From: Pararhizobium sp. IMCC3301
GTDB lineage: Bacteria > Pseudomonadota > Alphaproteobacteria > Rhizobiales > GCA-2746425
DNA: 64,000 nucleotides
Assembly (NCBI RefSeq): GCF_030758315.1
Contig: NZ_CP132336.1
Coordinates: 310,001 to 374,000, forward strand
Reading direction: 5' to 3'
This document shows positions 9,984 to 20,827 of this stretch, in pieces; the stretch's first letter is position 1; every line of letters starts with the position of its first letter. Both the position numbers and the translations under genes were made by a program. The notes under the pieces were generated by a model. That model did no database searches. It was given only the letters and a program-made list of their open reading frames with translations, and had not been told where the DNA came from.

Positions 9984-11024
9984 TCAGGCAGCACTGTCGA
10001 GCTTGGCCGCCCGTGCAGCCCGCAGCCGGGCGAAATCTTCGCCGGCGTGATGCGAAGACCGGGTCAACGGGCTCGATGACACCATCAGAAAGCCTTTCGA
10101 ATAGGCTACGGTTTCAAAGGCGTTGAATTCATCCGGAGTAACGAATTTCAGGATTGCATGGTGTTTGCGCGTAGGCTGCAGATACTGGCCAATGGTAATA
10201 AAGTCGACATCGGCTGATCGCAGATCATCCATCAACTGCAGCACTTCGTTGCGCTCTTCGCCAAGCCCCACCATGATTCCGGATTTTGTGAATATGGTCG
10301 GATCAAGTTCTTTGACCCTCTGCAACAGCCGGATGGAATGGAAATAGCGTGCGCCGGGACGCACCGTCAGATAGTTCGAAGGCACTGTTTCCAGATTGTG
10401 GTTGAAGACATCGGGTTTTGCAGCGACGACAATTTCCAGGGCACCTTCTTTGCGCAGGAAGTCCGGTGTCAGGATTTCAACCGTAGTTTGCGGGCTTTGC
10501 AGCCGTATCGCATGAATGACATCAGCAAAATGCTGCGCTCCGCCATCGGCCAGATCATCCCGATCAACAGACGTGATCACCACATGATTCAGGCCCAGCT
10601 TTGCCACCGCCTCTGCAACATTGGCCGGTTCACCAGCATCCAGCGGCAAAGGAATCCCGGTCCGCACATTGCAAAACGCGCAAGCCCGGGTGCAGGTGTC
10701 ACCCATGATCATAAAGGTGGCGTGTTTCTTCGACCAGCACTCGCCAATATTGGGGCAGCCGGCTTCCTGGCAGACGGTCACAAGATTATTGGCGTTCACA
10801 ATCGCCTGTGTCTCTTTGTAGATGTCTGCGCCAAGCCCTGTGCCGGGAGCTTTGACACGAATCCAGTCGGGTTTTCTCAGGATTTCCGTATCCGGTTTGT
10901 GTGCTTTTTCCGGATGGCGCTGCCTGGCCACGCGCCCGCTCTCCGCATGCCCCGTCACGGCACCTGCAGCAGAAGGGTTTGCGGTTGAAGTGTCATCTTG
11001 CGATGTATCTATGAGTGTAACCAT
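9984..11024 (-). CDS. lipA: Lipoyl synthase LipA
   Basis: 346 residues. A radical-SAM cluster motif [10 protein letters not shown] and the family-specific auxiliary 4Fe-4S site [13 protein letters not shown] are both present, with the C-terminal [15 protein letters not shown] near-invariant in LipA. It inserts two sulfurs into protein-bound octanoyl groups to give lipoyl cofactors. It lies directly downstream of lpdA and the pdh genes, whose E1-beta and E2 lipoyl domains are its substrates. An N-terminal extension of roughly 40 residues, rich in S, T and A, is common in rhizobial LipA. Confidence 0.96.
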   Translation of the reverse strand: MVTLIDTSQDDTSTANPSAAGAVTGHAESGRVARQRHPEKAHKPDTEILRKPDWIRVKAPGTGLGADIYKETQAIVNANNLVTVCQEAGCPNIGECWSKKHATFMIMGDTCTRACAFCNVRTGIPLPLDAGEPANVAEAVAKLGLNHVVITSVDRDDLADGGAQHFADVIHAIRLQSPQTTVEILTPDFLRKEGALEIVVAAKPDVFNHNLETVPSNYLTVRPGARYFHSIRLLQRVKELDPTIFTKSGIMVGLGEERNEVLQLMDDLRSADVDFITIGQYLQPTRKHHAILKFVTPDEFNAFETVAYSKGFLMVSSSPLTRSSHHAGEDFARLRAARAAKLDSAA

Positions 11025-11129
11025 ATCTATCCCGGTCTATCGAACTTCATTATCCATGCAGGCATGTCGGCAGCCATCGTTCAAATTTTTCAGGCCATCT
11101 CTACCGGCGAACCTTCGTCTTCCCGCCGA

Positions 11130-12569
11130 TCAACTGTGGATCGCACGCCCGTAAGCATCCAGCACGCTTTCATGCATCATTTCCGACAAGGTCGGATGCG
11201 GGAACACTGCATGCATAAGCTCTTCTTCGGTGGTTTCAAGGTTCATTGCCACCACATAGCCCTGAATCAGCTCCGTGACTTCCGCCCCCACCATATGGGC
11301 CCCGAGCAACTGTCCGGTTTTCTCGTCAAACACAGTCTTCACCATGCCGTCCGGCTCGCCCAGAGCAATTGCCTTGCCATTGCCGATGAATGAAAAGCGA
11401 CCCACTTTGACCTTGTAACCAGCAGCTTTGGCAGCCTCTTCCGTCAATCCCACCGAGGCGACTTGCGGATTGCAATAGGTGCAGCCCGGTATCATCTTCT
11501 TGTCCATCGGATGCGGTTTCTTGCCGGCTATCGCTTCCACACAGATGACGCCCTCATGTTCGGCTTTATGCGCCAGCATCGGCGGCCCCGCGACATCGCC
11601 AATGGCATAGATGCCGGCGACGTTGGTGTTGCCGAAACCGTCGATCACAATGCAGCCGCGCTCCGTTTTAACGCCCAGCTTTTCCAGACCGAGACCCTCT
11701 ATATTGCCTTGGACACCGACTGCGGAAATAAGCTTTTCAGCGGTAATTTCCTGTGTCTTGCCGTCCTTTGTTTCCACAGTGGCTGTCACCGAGCCTTTGC
11801 CTTTTGTCACCTTGGTGACTTTGGCTTCGGTGAGGATTTTCATGCCCTGCTTTTCAAACCGCTTGCGCGCCAGTGCGGAAATCTCGGCATCTTCGACCGG
11901 CATCACCCGCGGCATCAACTCAACCACCGTAACCTCAGCACCCATTGTCCGGAAAAACGAGGCAAATTCAATGCCGATGGCGCCGGACCCCATGACCACA
12001 AGCGATTTGGGCATGGAAGGCGGCACCATGGCTTCAAAATAGGTCCAGATCGAATCCCCATCCGGTTCGATACCCGGCAGGGCACGCGGCCGGGCGCCGG
12101 TAGACACTATGATATGTTTTGCCGAATAAACCCCCTCGCCCAATGTACCCTTAGGTGCAGGATGTTGCGGTTCAACCGCTTTCTTCTTCGGTTTGCCGAC
12201 TTTCACTTCTCCCGGTTTGGTGATCTCGGCTTCACCCCAGATGACGTCGACCTTGTTCTTTTTCAGCAGAAACCCGACGCCGCCATTCAATTGGCCGGAA
12301 ACACCCCGCGAGCGCTTTACAATTGCCGCCATGTCAAATCCGAATTTATCCGCGCTCAGGCCATAATCCTTGGCATGCTCCATATAGTGATAAACTTCCG
12401 CAGACCGCAAAAGTGCCTTGGTCGGAATACAGCCCCAGTTCAGGCAGATACCGCCCAGATGCTCGCGCTCCACCACTGCTGTCTTCAGACCAAGCTGGCT
12501 GGCACGAATGGCAGCCACATATCCGCCCGGACCACCACCAATTATGATCACATCGTAGGAATTCGCCAC
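11130..12569 (-). CDS. lpdA: Dihydrolipoyl dehydrogenase (E3) of pyruvate dehydrogenase
   Basis: 479 residues. FAD-binding IIGGGPGGYVAAIRA, redox disulfide GGICLNWGCIPTK, NAD-binding GSGAIGIEFASFF, second FAD motif YAIGDVAG and C-terminal catalytic His-Glu (AVFPHPTLSEMMHE). It reoxidises the dihydrolipoyl groups of the complex. The start is a GTG at 12569 preceded by AAGGAG at good spacing. An insert around 125-145 with KPKKKAVEPQHPAPKG is seen in alphaproteobacterial PDH-linked Lpd. It is in line with pdhCBA upstream; the 145-base gap (12570-12714) shows no clear terminator. Confidence 0.95.
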   Translation of the reverse strand: MANSYDVIIIGGGPGGYVAAIRASQLGLKTAVVEREHLGGICLNWGCIPTKALLRSAEVYHYMEHAKDYGLSADKFGFDMAAIVKRSRGVSGQLNGGVGFLLKKNKVDVIWGEAEITKPGEVKVGKPKKKAVEPQHPAPKGTLGEGVYSAKHIIVSTGARPRALPGIEPDGDSIWTYFEAMVPPSMPKSLVVMGSGAIGIEFASFFRTMGAEVTVVELMPRVMPVEDAEISALARKRFEKQGMKILTEAKVTKVTKGKGSVTATVETKDGKTQEITAEKLISAVGVQGNIEGLGLEKLGVKTERGCIVIDGFGNTNVAGIYAIGDVAGPPMLAHKAEHEGVICVEAIAGKKPHPMDKKMIPGCTYCNPQVASVGLTEEAAKAAGYKVKVGRFSFIGNGKAIALGEPDGMVKTVFDEKTGQLLGAHMVGAEVTELIQGYVVAMNLETTEEELMHAVFPHPTLSEMMHESVLDAYGRAIHS

Positions 12570-12714
12570 CTTAACATCTCCTTATGACAGGCACCCTGTT
12601 CGGATTGCCTCAGGATGTCACGCCGTTTTCAAACGCCAGCATCCTTTATGTATTGTTCAACCGCCATAGCCATGCAGCAGACCTGAGCAAGCCTGTTCAG
12701 GCCGGTTCAGGCAG

Positions 12715-14046
12715 CTAGACCAGCATGCTCATCGGCTTCTCGATAAACCCTTTGAAGGCCTGCATCAGTTCCGCGCCCAAAGCACCGTCGACCGCTCTGT
12801 GATCGGTAGACAGCGTCACCGACATGATGGTTGCCGCTGCAACCGCTCCGTCCTTGATGACCGCTCTCTGCGTGCCTGCACCGACAGCCAGTATCGATCC
12901 GTGCGGCGGATTGACAATGGCGGCAAAATCCTTGACGCCGAACATGCCAAGATTGGAAACCGCCGACGTCCCGCCCTGATATTCCTGAGGCTGCAATTTC
13001 CGCTCTCTTGCGCGTTTTGCCAGATCCTTCATTTCATTTGAAATGGTCGAGAGCGGCTTCTCATCCGCGTGGCGTATGATCGGAGTGATCAGACCGCCCG
13101 GAATGGTAACAGCAACGCCGATATCAGCATGCTTGTGCTGCAACATGCCGCCGGAACTCCACGACACATTTGCGCTGGGCACTGCGCGTAGTGCCAGCGC
13201 ATGGGCTTTGATGACCAGATCATTGACAGAAATCTTGTATGCCGGCTTGCCATCTGCGTCTTTCGGTGCGGCCTCGTTGAGCTGCGAGCGCAATGCCAGT
13301 AACTCATCCAGATCGCAGTCAATTGTCAGATAGAAATGCGGGATCGTCTGTTTGGCTTCCGTCAGGCGTGCGGCAATGGTTTTGCGCATGCCGTCATGCG
13401 GGATCAGCTCATAACTGTCTTCTGCATACAGCTTCAACACTGCATCATCGGACATTGACGAGGCAATAACCGGGCCCGCCGCAGCAGCGGATTTTGCCGG
13501 AGCCGCAGAAGTGCCCCCGGCCATCGCTGCCTCAACATCCCGTTGGACCACCCGGTTCCGCGGACCCGAGCCCTTGATGTCGGATATGTCCAGGTTGTTT
13601 TCCTTGGCCAGCCGCCGTGCCAAAGGCGACGAGAACACACGTCCGCTGCTACTGTCCGAGGTTTTTTCGGACGATTTCGGTACAGCAGCTGCAGCAACTG
13701 GCTTGTTGTCTTCGGCTTTGGCTTCCACCGCCTTCTCGTCAGTCGGCTTCTTGGCCGGTGCGGCTGCCTCCGGCGCATCCGCAGATATGGAAGAAGCGTC
13801 TTCACCGTCCTCAAGAATGACGGCGATCCGGGCATTCACCTTTACGCCCTCCGTGCCTTCCGCGACGAAAATCTTTCCGATCACACCCTCATCGATGGAT
13901 TCCACTTCCATCGTGGCCTTGTCTGTCTCGATTTCAGCAATGACATCACCAGACGACACGCTGTCACCTTCCTTGACATGCCATTTTGCAAGATTGCCCT
14001 CTTCCATGGTTGGAGAGAGAGCCGGCATCAAAATATCAATTGGCAT
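12715..14046 (-). CDS. pdhC: Dihydrolipoamide acetyltransferase (E2) of pyruvate dehydrogenase
   Basis: 443 residues from the ATG at 14046, giving [21 protein letters not shown] lies eight bases upstream, and an ATG one codon earlier is also possible. Domains: N-terminal lipoyl domain (lipoyl-lysine in [10 protein letters not shown]), a long A/K/E/P-rich linker (80-130), an E1/E3-binding domain (FSSPLARRLAKENNLDI) and the catalytic acetyltransferase domain ending in STDHRAVDGALGA with the catalytic HxxxD. It starts 13 bases after pdhB and is co-transcribed with it. Confidence 0.95.
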   Translation of the reverse strand: MPIDILMPALSPTMEEGNLAKWHVKEGDSVSSGDVIAEIETDKATMEVESIDEGVIGKIFVAEGTEGVKVNARIAVILEDGEDASSISADAPEAAAPAKKPTDEKAVEAKAEDNKPVAAAAVPKSSEKTSDSSSGRVFSSPLARRLAKENNLDISDIKGSGPRNRVVQRDVEAAMAGGTSAAPAKSAAAAGPVIASSMSDDAVLKLYAEDSYELIPHDGMRKTIAARLTEAKQTIPHFYLTIDCDLDELLALRSQLNEAAPKDADGKPAYKISVNDLVIKAHALALRAVPSANVSWSSGGMLQHKHADIGVAVTIPGGLITPIIRHADEKPLSTISNEMKDLAKRARERKLQPQEYQGGTSAVSNLGMFGVKDFAAIVNPPHGSILAVGAGTQRAVIKDGAVAAATIMSVTLSTDHRAVDGALGAELMQAFKGFIEKPMSMLV

Positions 14047-14059
14047 CATTTTTCTCCAA

Positions 14060-15469
14060 TCAGTCGGTGTAGGTAACAGCCTTGGCCGCATCAATCACTT
14101 CGCCCACATTCGGCAGGGCGAGTTTTTCAAGATTGGCTGCATAAGGCATCGGCACATCCTTGCCGCAGACCCGCAGCACCGGCGCATCAAGGAAATCAAA
14201 CGCCTTCTCCATCAGTTGAGCGACAATCTCCGCCCCGACACCTGATTGAGGGAAACCTTCTTCCACAGCGACGCAGCGCCCGGTTTTCTGAACGGATTTA
14301 ATGACACTATCAATATCCATCGGACGAAGGGTGCGAAGATCTATGACTTCCGCCTCAACGCCCATTGCGGCCAGTTCTTCCGCCGCCTTCAAGGCATAGC
14401 TCATGCCAATTCCGAACGACACCAGCGTAACATCGCTGCCGGTGCGCGCAATCCGGGCCTTGCCGATCGGCAGAACCAGATCTTCCATATCCGGCACATC
14501 AAAAGACTGGCCGTACAGAATCTCGTTTTCCAGAAATATGACCGGATTGGGATCACGAATGGCAGCTTTCAGCAAGCCCTTTGCATCCGCTGCCGAATAC
14601 GGCATCACCACTTTCAGGCCAGGCACATTGGAATACCACGCGGCATAATCATGACTGTGTTGCGCCCCCACCCTTGAAGCCGCTCCATTGGGCCCGCGAA
14701 AGACTATCGGCGCGCCCATCTGGCCGCCGGACATGTAAAGCGTCTTGGCGGCAGAATTGATGATATGGTCAATTGCCTGCATGGCGAAATTAAAGGTCAT
14801 GAATTCGACGATCGGCTTCAGACCGGCCATCGCCGCACCGACACCCAGGCCGGCAAAGCCATGTTCGGTAATGGGCGTATCCACAACGCGCCGGGCGCCA
14901 AATTCCTGCAGCAGACCCTGGGTGATCTTATAGGCACCCTGATATTCAGCCACTTCCTCGCCCATGACGAAAACGTCCTCGTCCCGGCGCATCTCTTCGG
15001 CCATCGCATCGCGCAATGCTTCTCGAACGGTGGTTGACACCATTGCTGTGCCCTCCGGAATTTCCGGATCAGACGGTGTTTTCGCCGCCGCTGGCTGGGC
15101 TGCGACCGGAGCCGATGCAGAAGCTGCGGCTGGGTCAGCGTCATCGGAAGCTTCAGATGAGTTGGATGCAGCAGAGCTGCTGGAACCCGCAGAGGTTTCA
15201 GAACTGGAAATTGAATCAGCGCTTTCGCCATCTTCCAGAATAACCGCAATTCGGACGTTCACCTTGACGTTTTCAGTTCCCTCTTCGACGAAGATTTTAC
15301 CCAGAACGCCCTCGTCAATGGCTTCCACTTCCATTGTCGCCTTGTCAGTCTCGATTTCGGCCAACACGTCACCGGAGGAAACCTTATCGCCCTCCTTCTT
15401 CAACCATTTAGCCAGTGTGCCTTCTTCCATGGTCGGGGAAAGCGCGGGCATCAAAATATCAATAGGCAT
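14060..15469 (-). CDS. pdhB: Pyruvate dehydrogenase E1 component subunit beta with N-terminal lipoyl domain
   Basis: 469 residues from the ATG at 15469 (GGGGAG about eight bases upstream); an upstream in-frame start at 15505 would overlap pdhA and lacks support. Residues 1-80 form a lipoyl domain ([15 protein letters not shown]) very like that of PdhC. An S/A-rich flexible linker (85-130) and the transketolase-type E1-beta domain ([42 protein letters not shown]) follow. Lipoylated E1-beta is a known feature of alphaproteobacterial PDH. It sits 14 bases after pdhA. Confidence 0.95.
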   Translation of the reverse strand: MPIDILMPALSPTMEEGTLAKWLKKEGDKVSSGDVLAEIETDKATMEVEAIDEGVLGKIFVEEGTENVKVNVRIAVILEDGESADSISSSETSAGSSSSAASNSSEASDDADPAAASASAPVAAQPAAAKTPSDPEIPEGTAMVSTTVREALRDAMAEEMRRDEDVFVMGEEVAEYQGAYKITQGLLQEFGARRVVDTPITEHGFAGLGVGAAMAGLKPIVEFMTFNFAMQAIDHIINSAAKTLYMSGGQMGAPIVFRGPNGAASRVGAQHSHDYAAWYSNVPGLKVVMPYSAADAKGLLKAAIRDPNPVIFLENEILYGQSFDVPDMEDLVLPIGKARIARTGSDVTLVSFGIGMSYALKAAEELAAMGVEAEVIDLRTLRPMDIDSVIKSVQKTGRCVAVEEGFPQSGVGAEIVAQLMEKAFDFLDAPVLRVCGKDVPMPYAANLEKLALPNVGEVIDAAKAVTYTD

Positions 15470-15483
15470 ATGTCTTGCTCCCC

Positions 15484-16569
15484 TTAGCGGTAAATATCTG
15501 TCCAAAGCTCAGATGCATCCGGTTCCGGATTTGCTTGAGCATATTCCGCAGCCTCGGCAACGATGGAACGGACTTCCTTGTCGAATTCTTTCAATTCGCT
15601 CTCCTTGGCCCAGTCTTTTTCAAGCAGACGCTTGCGGACCTGTTCAATCGGATCCTGCTCATCACGCATTTTCTGAACTTCTTCTTTGGAACGATATTTC
15701 GCCGGGTCAGACATCGAATGACCGCGATAGCGATATGTCAGCATTTCCAGGATCATCGGCCCCTTGCCACCGCGGCACCAGTTCACCGCTTCATCGCCGA
15801 GCGCTTTCACCGAGCGCACATCCATGCCGTCGACCTGTTTGCCGGGCACGCCAAAACTTTCTCCGCGTTTGTAGAAATCGGGCTGCGAGGAAGATCGCGC
15901 CACAGAAGTGCCCATCGCATAGCGGTTATTCTCGATGATATAGATGCAGGGCAGTTTCCATAGCTCAGCCATATTCAGGCTTTCATAGACCTGGCCCTGG
16001 TTCGCCGCACCATCCCCGAAATAGGTCAATGTCACCCGGTCATTCTTGCGATACCGGTTCGAGAACGCCAGTCCGGTTCCCAGCGACACCTGCCCACCGA
16101 CGATGCCATGACCGCCATAGAAATCTTTTTCTTTCGAGAACATGTGCATCGAGCCGCCTTTGCCGCGGGAGTATCCACCGCTGCGGCCAGTCAACTCTGC
16201 CATCACACCCTTGGGATCCATGCCGCAAACCAGCATATGTCCATGATCCCGGTAACCTGTAATAACCTGGTCGCCGTCCTCAATCGCCATCTGCATACCG
16301 ACAACAACCGCCTCCTGCCCGATATAGAGATGGCAGAATCCGCCAATCAGGCCCATTCCGTAAAGCTGTCCGGCTTTCTCCTCGAACCTGCGAATAAGGA
16401 GCATGTCCCTGAAGGCCTTGACCTCCTGATCCTTGTTAAACTCGGCTATTGCCGGTTTTGTGGATTTGCTTCTGGTTTTTCGTGCATTTGGTGTCGCGGC
16501 AACGCGGGACCCGGTCGCTTTTGCAGCGGATGTCTTCGCGCGAGATGTCGATTGCTTTGCGGCAGCCAT
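15484..16569 (-). CDS. pdhA: Pyruvate dehydrogenase E1 component subunit alpha
   Basis: 361 residues from the ATG at 16569. A GGGGAGG Shine-Dalgarno lies nine bases upstream, and the longer in-frame start at 16587 would place that SD inside the gene. After a basic, A/K/R/T-rich N-terminus of about 45 residues comes the ThDP-binding E1-alpha domain with [15 protein letters not shown] (ThDP/Mg) and [16 protein letters not shown] (phosphorylation-loop region). It decarboxylates pyruvate together with PdhB. First gene of pdhABC-lpdA-lipA on the minus strand. Confidence 0.95.
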   Translation of the reverse strand: MAAAKQSTSRAKTSAAKATGSRVAATPNARKTRSKSTKPAIAEFNKDQEVKAFRDMLLIRRFEEKAGQLYGMGLIGGFCHLYIGQEAVVVGMQMAIEDGDQVITGYRDHGHMLVCGMDPKGVMAELTGRSGGYSRGKGGSMHMFSKEKDFYGGHGIVGGQVSLGTGLAFSNRYRKNDRVTLTYFGDGAANQGQVYESLNMAELWKLPCIYIIENNRYAMGTSVARSSSQPDFYKRGESFGVPGKQVDGMDVRSVKALGDEAVNWCRGGKGPMILEMLTYRYRGHSMSDPAKYRSKEEVQKMRDEQDPIEQVRKRLLEKDWAKESELKEFDKEVRSIVAEAAEYAQANPEPDASELWTDIYR

Positions 16570-16623
16570 ACGTATGAACCTCCCCATCTTGTTTATTGGT
16601 GATATTCATTCATATAGAAATAT

Positions 16624-16652
16624 GTGCCGAAAATCAAAGCAGAATTCGGCAC
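16624..16652 (-). promoter_or_regulatory. Perfect hairpin/inverted repeat between ftsB and pdhA
   Basis: GTGCCGAA - 13 bases - TTCGGCAC, an exact eight-base inverted repeat, lies 55 bases before the pdhA start and about 80 bases after the ftsB stop. On the minus strand it is followed by an A/T-rich run without a clean U tract. It could be a weak ftsB terminator or an operator for the pdh operon; the sequence alone does not decide. Confidence 0.4.
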
Positions 16653-16732
16653 TAAATGACCACATAAGTCATTGTTAATTAGCAAGAAATTGATGTTAAC
16701 TGAATTTTGATTAATTGGTGCAGAGCAGCATT

Positions 16733-17047
16733 TTAGCGATCAAAATAGATCAACAACTCATCTGAACGGACATAACCCAGAAGCTGTCTGGCGCGCTCAT
16801 CAAGCAGATCGGGATCAATCGCAGCCAGCTTCAGCAAGCTTGCCCGCTCACGCTTGGCTCGGCGTTCATCAAGCAGATTACTGCGCCGCTCCTGCAGTTC
16901 AGATATCCGCAATTGCTGAGTTTGCAAAGCTCGGTAACCGTAACGGCCGGTCAGGGCATGGAAGGCAAAATAGCTGAGCACAAGTGCAGTCAGCAAAGGT
17001 AGAAAAAGCCGACCATACAGGCTTTGTCTTCTGTATCGAGTGGACAT
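16733..17047 (-). CDS. ftsB: Septum formation initiator FtsB/DivIC family protein
   Basis: 104 residues from the ATG at 17047. A short basic N-terminus, one membrane helix (FLPLLTALVLSYFAFHAL, about 16-34) and then a leucine-rich coiled coil (about 45-75, QLRISELQERRSNLLDERR) make the bitopic FtsB architecture. It belongs to the FtsQBL divisome complex. The position between eno and pdhA is the usual one in Hyphomicrobiales. The gap to eno (190 bases) holds the eno-side hairpin listed separately. Confidence 0.85.
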   Translation of the reverse strand: MSTRYRRQSLYGRLFLPLLTALVLSYFAFHALTGRYGYRALQTQQLRISELQERRSNLLDERRAKRERASLLKLAAIDPDLLDERARQLLGYVRSDELLIYFDR

Positions 17048-17181
17048 TGGCAAAACGCGCCTAAACTAACGAGCGGTACGCGGGACTTGAAGCCGCCCTC
17101 AGAAAAGACATTAGGTGCTGAGGGTTAAAAAAAACTTTCCGGAATCCATTTACCGGACTGCAAATTCGCTATCAACCGGCC

Positions 17182-17215
17182 TGCCCGGCACGAGCGGCCT
17201 GAAAAGTGCCGGGCA
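17182..17215 (-). terminator. Probable enolase transcription terminator (hairpin)
   Basis: TGCCCGGCAC - 14 bases - GTGCCGGGCA is an exact ten-base stem beginning 23 bases after the eno stop on the minus strand. It is GC-rich and well placed for a terminator, but no clear U tract follows it, so it may be a Rho-assisted or mRNA-end structure. Confidence 0.45.
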
Positions 17216-17237
17216 TTTCAATTTTTCAGCTACTGAT

Positions 17238-18524
<1,287 letters not shown>

Positions 18525-18648
18525 TCAGGTTGAACGTATTTTTCTGATTTGACGATTGTTGTAGGCAACTCTTGGTCAAATGCCAAGTTGACGGAGCTGG
18601 ATTTTGCGGAGATGGAAACAAATTCTGCGTTGCCGCATTACAGCAAAA

Positions 18649-18678
18649 TTGCAATGCGCGACTGGGGGGTTATATAAT
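18649..18678 (+). promoter_or_regulatory. Candidate promoter of hspQ
   Basis: TTGCAA at 18649-18654 and a consensus TATAAT at 18673-18678 are separated by 18 bases. The -10 lies 24 bases before the hspQ ATG, with AGGTGAG between as Shine-Dalgarno. The -10 match is exact and stands out in the region. Whether the housekeeping or the heat-shock sigma factor uses it cannot be told by eye. Confidence 0.5.
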
Positions 18679-18702
18679 GGGATCAAAGAAAGATCAGGTG
18701 AG

Positions 18703-19062
18703 ATGACCCAGACTGAGACACGAAAAAGTGCACTGACCGGGCGCGCTGCGAAATTCAGCATTGGCGATGTTGTGAAACATCGTATCTATGCCTTTCGCGG
18801 CGTAATTTTTGACGTCGATCCGGAATTTTCAAATACGGATGAATGGTGGGATTCCATTCCCGAAGATGTCCGACCCAGCAAGGACCAGCCATTTTATCAT
18901 CTTTTCGCTGAAAATGATGAGACTGAATATGTGGCTTATGTCTCTGAACAGAACCTTTTGCCGGATACCAGTGGCGACCCCGTGCGTCATCCCCAAGTGG
19001 CAGAAGTGTTTGAAAACATCAAGGACGGGCGCTATCAACCCTTTGATATTCTGAAACACTGA
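18703..19062 (+). CDS. hspQ: Heat shock protein HspQ (YccV/hemimethylated-DNA-binding domain)
   Basis: 119 residues from the ATG at 18703, preceded by AGGTGAG; the upstream in-frame extension to 18604 would cross the promoter and is not used. Domain signatures: AKFSIGDVVKHRIYAFRGVIFDVDPEF, read as a small beta-barrel, then DQPFYHLFAEND and YVSEQNLLPD. HspQ in enterobacteria is a Lon substrate and specificity-enhancing factor induced by heat and negatively charged phospholipids. In alphaproteobacteria the role is less studied. It stands alone between its own promoter and terminator. Confidence 0.88.
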   Translation: MTQTETRKSALTGRAAKFSIGDVVKHRIYAFRGVIFDVDPEFSNTDEWWDSIPEDVRPSKDQPFYHLFAENDETEYVAYVSEQNLLPDTSGDPVRHPQVAEVFENIKDGRYQPFDILKH

Positions 19063-19097
19063 AGGGTTTTCCGCGTTCTGAATTCGGAAAACCCTTC
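19061..19097 (+). terminator. Terminator of hspQ
   Basis: GAAGGGTTTTCCG - 11 bases - CGGAAAACCCTTC is a perfect 13-base stem that overlaps the hspQ stop codon. It is followed by AATTATCTACTGTTT on the plus strand. The perfect symmetry and position support a terminator, possibly bidirectional, because the IalB-like gene converges on it from the other side. Confidence 0.75.
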
Positions 19098-19162
19098 AAT
19101 TATCTACTGTTTCGAACCAGCGAAAGCCTGACGAAAATCAGTCAGAAAATTCGACAACCAAA

Positions 19163-19789
19163 CTAATTCTTAGTCGCGTCTTCCTGCTGCTTGATGAGGT
19201 TATCTCTGGCCGCTTTGGCCTTTTCAGCCAGTTCCTGTTGAATTTTTTCACGCTGCGCCTTGATTTCTGCCGGATCAATCGGATCACCATCATAGCTTGA
19301 TGTGAATCCCGCCAGCGTCAGTTCAAAGCCGATCGCCTTTCCCTGCTGGCTGAATGCGGTAACAACAAGCTTTTCACCACCCTTCATTTCCGCAATGAAG
19401 TTCGGTTTTATGGCCAGTTCCGAATAGCAGTATTTTGGAAAACAGATACCATATTTGACTTCTTGCTCTTCGTGGTCATCGACTTGCAGGCGCATGCCGG
19501 GCTGCAGCAGCATTCCCGGTGGAACCGAAACAACCACAGTCTGTTTTTCCGGGCCGTTGATTTCGCGAACGGCAACAGACGCCAGAAACTGACCGGTCGC
19601 AGAGCGGATTTCCTGGGTGACCAGACAAACCTTCGTTTTGGACTTTTTTTCAACCGTACAGAGTTTGGTCCATTGATTGCCAGGTGCACTTGTTTCCTGA
19701 GCAAAAGACGCTCCGGAATTCGCTGCTGCAAGCAGCAGACCGACAACCGGTAGCAGTCTAGTGAATATCTGTGTGTTCATAAGAGCCAT
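19163..19789 (-). CDS. Invasion-associated locus B (IalB) family secreted protein, copy 1
   Basis: 208 residues from the ATG at 19789; an ATG three codons later is equally possible. An N-terminal signal peptide (LLPVVGLLLAAANSGASFAQ) precedes the IalB core with paired cysteines (WTKLC, KVCLVTQE, YGICFPKYCYSEL) and the signature VPPGMLLQPGMRLQVDD. A charged C-terminal helix (AEIKAQREKIQQELAEKAK) ends the protein. It is paralogous to the next gene, about 100 bases away on the same strand. The family is named for Bartonella IalB; most relatives in free-living Hyphomicrobiales have no known function. Confidence 0.8.
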   Translation of the reverse strand: MALMNTQIFTRLLPVVGLLLAAANSGASFAQETSAPGNQWTKLCTVEKKSKTKVCLVTQEIRSATGQFLASVAVREINGPEKQTVVVSVPPGMLLQPGMRLQVDDHEEQEVKYGICFPKYCYSELAIKPNFIAEMKGGEKLVVTAFSQQGKAIGFELTLAGFTSSYDGDPIDPAEIKAQREKIQQELAEKAKAARDNLIKQQEDATKN

Positions 19790-19892
19790 TGTAAAGGAAG
19801 ACTTTCGTTTTTTTACCAGGATATTCCGAGATTTTAACACACCACAATGAGGGGTCCGGCCGCAGGCACCTGCTTGCGGCCGAAAGCACCGA

Positions 19893-20516
19893 TCAATTCG
19901 CTGCGGGCTTTTGCTGCTGTTCAATCAGGCGCTGGCGCGCAGCTTCAGCCTTCTGCTGCAATTCTTCGCGCAGTTTCTCCTGCTGAACCTTCAACTGAGC
20001 CGGATCGATCGGGCTGCCGTCATAGCTTGCCGTAAACCCGACCAGAGTAAGTTTGAAATTGATCGCTTTGGCCTGTTGATTAAGCGTTGTCAGGATCAAC
20101 TCGTTGCCCCGCTTCATTTCAGCCACCACTGCTGGATCAATCGGCAGTTCCGCATAACAGGCGTTTGGGAAACAAATACCGTATTTGATTTCCTTCTGCT
20201 TGTTCTTGTCGACCTGAAGCCTCAGCCCCGGCTGGATAAGCATCCCCGGCGGCACAGCAATCACCAGGCTCTGTTTCTCGTTGCCGCCAATCTCGCGCAC
20301 GGCGACTGACGCCAGAAACTGACCGGTGTCGGCACGGATTTCCTGGGTGGTTAAACAGACATCCTTTTCGGAATTCGGATCCTTGTTACACACCTTCACC
20401 CAGGCGGTCTCAGCTGGAGTGTTTTCCTGGGCATGCGCAGCCCCGCCAAAGCCAACAGCCAGAACAGCTGCTGCAATCGTCGTTGCGGTTGCGATTTTCT
20501 GATTTAAAAGGGACAT
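19893..20516 (-). CDS. Invasion-associated locus B (IalB) family secreted protein, copy 2
   Basis: 207 residues from the ATG at 20516. A signal peptide (TTIAAAVLAVGFGGAAHA) precedes the same cysteine pattern as copy 1 (WVKVC, DVCLTTQE, YGICFPNACYAEL), VPPGMLIQPGLRLQVDK, and a Gln/Ala-rich amphipathic C-terminal helix (QEKLREELQQKAEAARQRL). The two copies align without gaps over most of the mature protein, so they arose by tandem duplication. The product is likely periplasmic. No operon partner other than copy 1. Confidence 0.8.
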   Translation of the reverse strand: MSLLNQKIATATTIAAAVLAVGFGGAAHAQENTPAETAWVKVCNKDPNSEKDVCLTTQEIRADTGQFLASVAVREIGGNEKQSLVIAVPPGMLIQPGLRLQVDKNKQKEIKYGICFPNACYAELPIDPAVVAEMKRGNELILTTLNQQAKAINFKLTLVGFTASYDGSPIDPAQLKVQQEKLREELQQKAEAARQRLIEQQQKPAAN

Positions 20517-20827
20517 GTTCACTGCTCTTGGTTCGACTGGGTGCCATATGATGGCAGGAATGTTCTATCTATACATAGCAAAGATATTGCTGTGTTTCGC
20601 AAATTTGCCGCCAGGTCGCAAATTGAAATTTTGTCATGTTTGACAAAGTTCAGCTTTCAGCCTGCGTGAGGAACAAATAAGGCAATATCTAGACGCTGGC
20701 GGTGGTAACGAGGCTCCAGACAACAATTATCGGCCCGCATTGCAAGCTGCTTCATGGATGCGCCATACTCCTTCGACAGATTGATCGATGATTCGAGTGT
20801 TGGTTTTTTGGAATTCAGGAGGATAGT
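20517..20827. other. Intergenic region with a TTTGTCA-N4-TGACAAA palindrome
   Basis: About 310 bases between the divergent IalB-like and solute-binding genes contain no gene that I can support. At 20630-20647 lies a perfect inverted repeat TTTGTCA-TGTT-TGACAAA, resembling a dimer-binding operator of CRP/FNR-type geometry though not the canonical TTGAT-N4-ATCAA. A TCGCAAATT direct repeat lies just upstream (20597-20625). An AGGAGG Shine-Dalgarno near 20818 serves the next gene. Confidence 0.4.

Noticed and set aside
13800-15469. Repeated lipoyl-coding segments as a DNA repeat or mobile element
   Set aside because: They encode homologous protein domains in two PDH subunits and have no repeat or insertion-sequence features.
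17097-17130. CCTCAG/CTGAGG inverted repeat next to an A run, terminator-like
   Set aside because: The A run follows the stem on the plus strand, where no gene ends; on the minus strand the T run comes before the stem, which is the wrong order.
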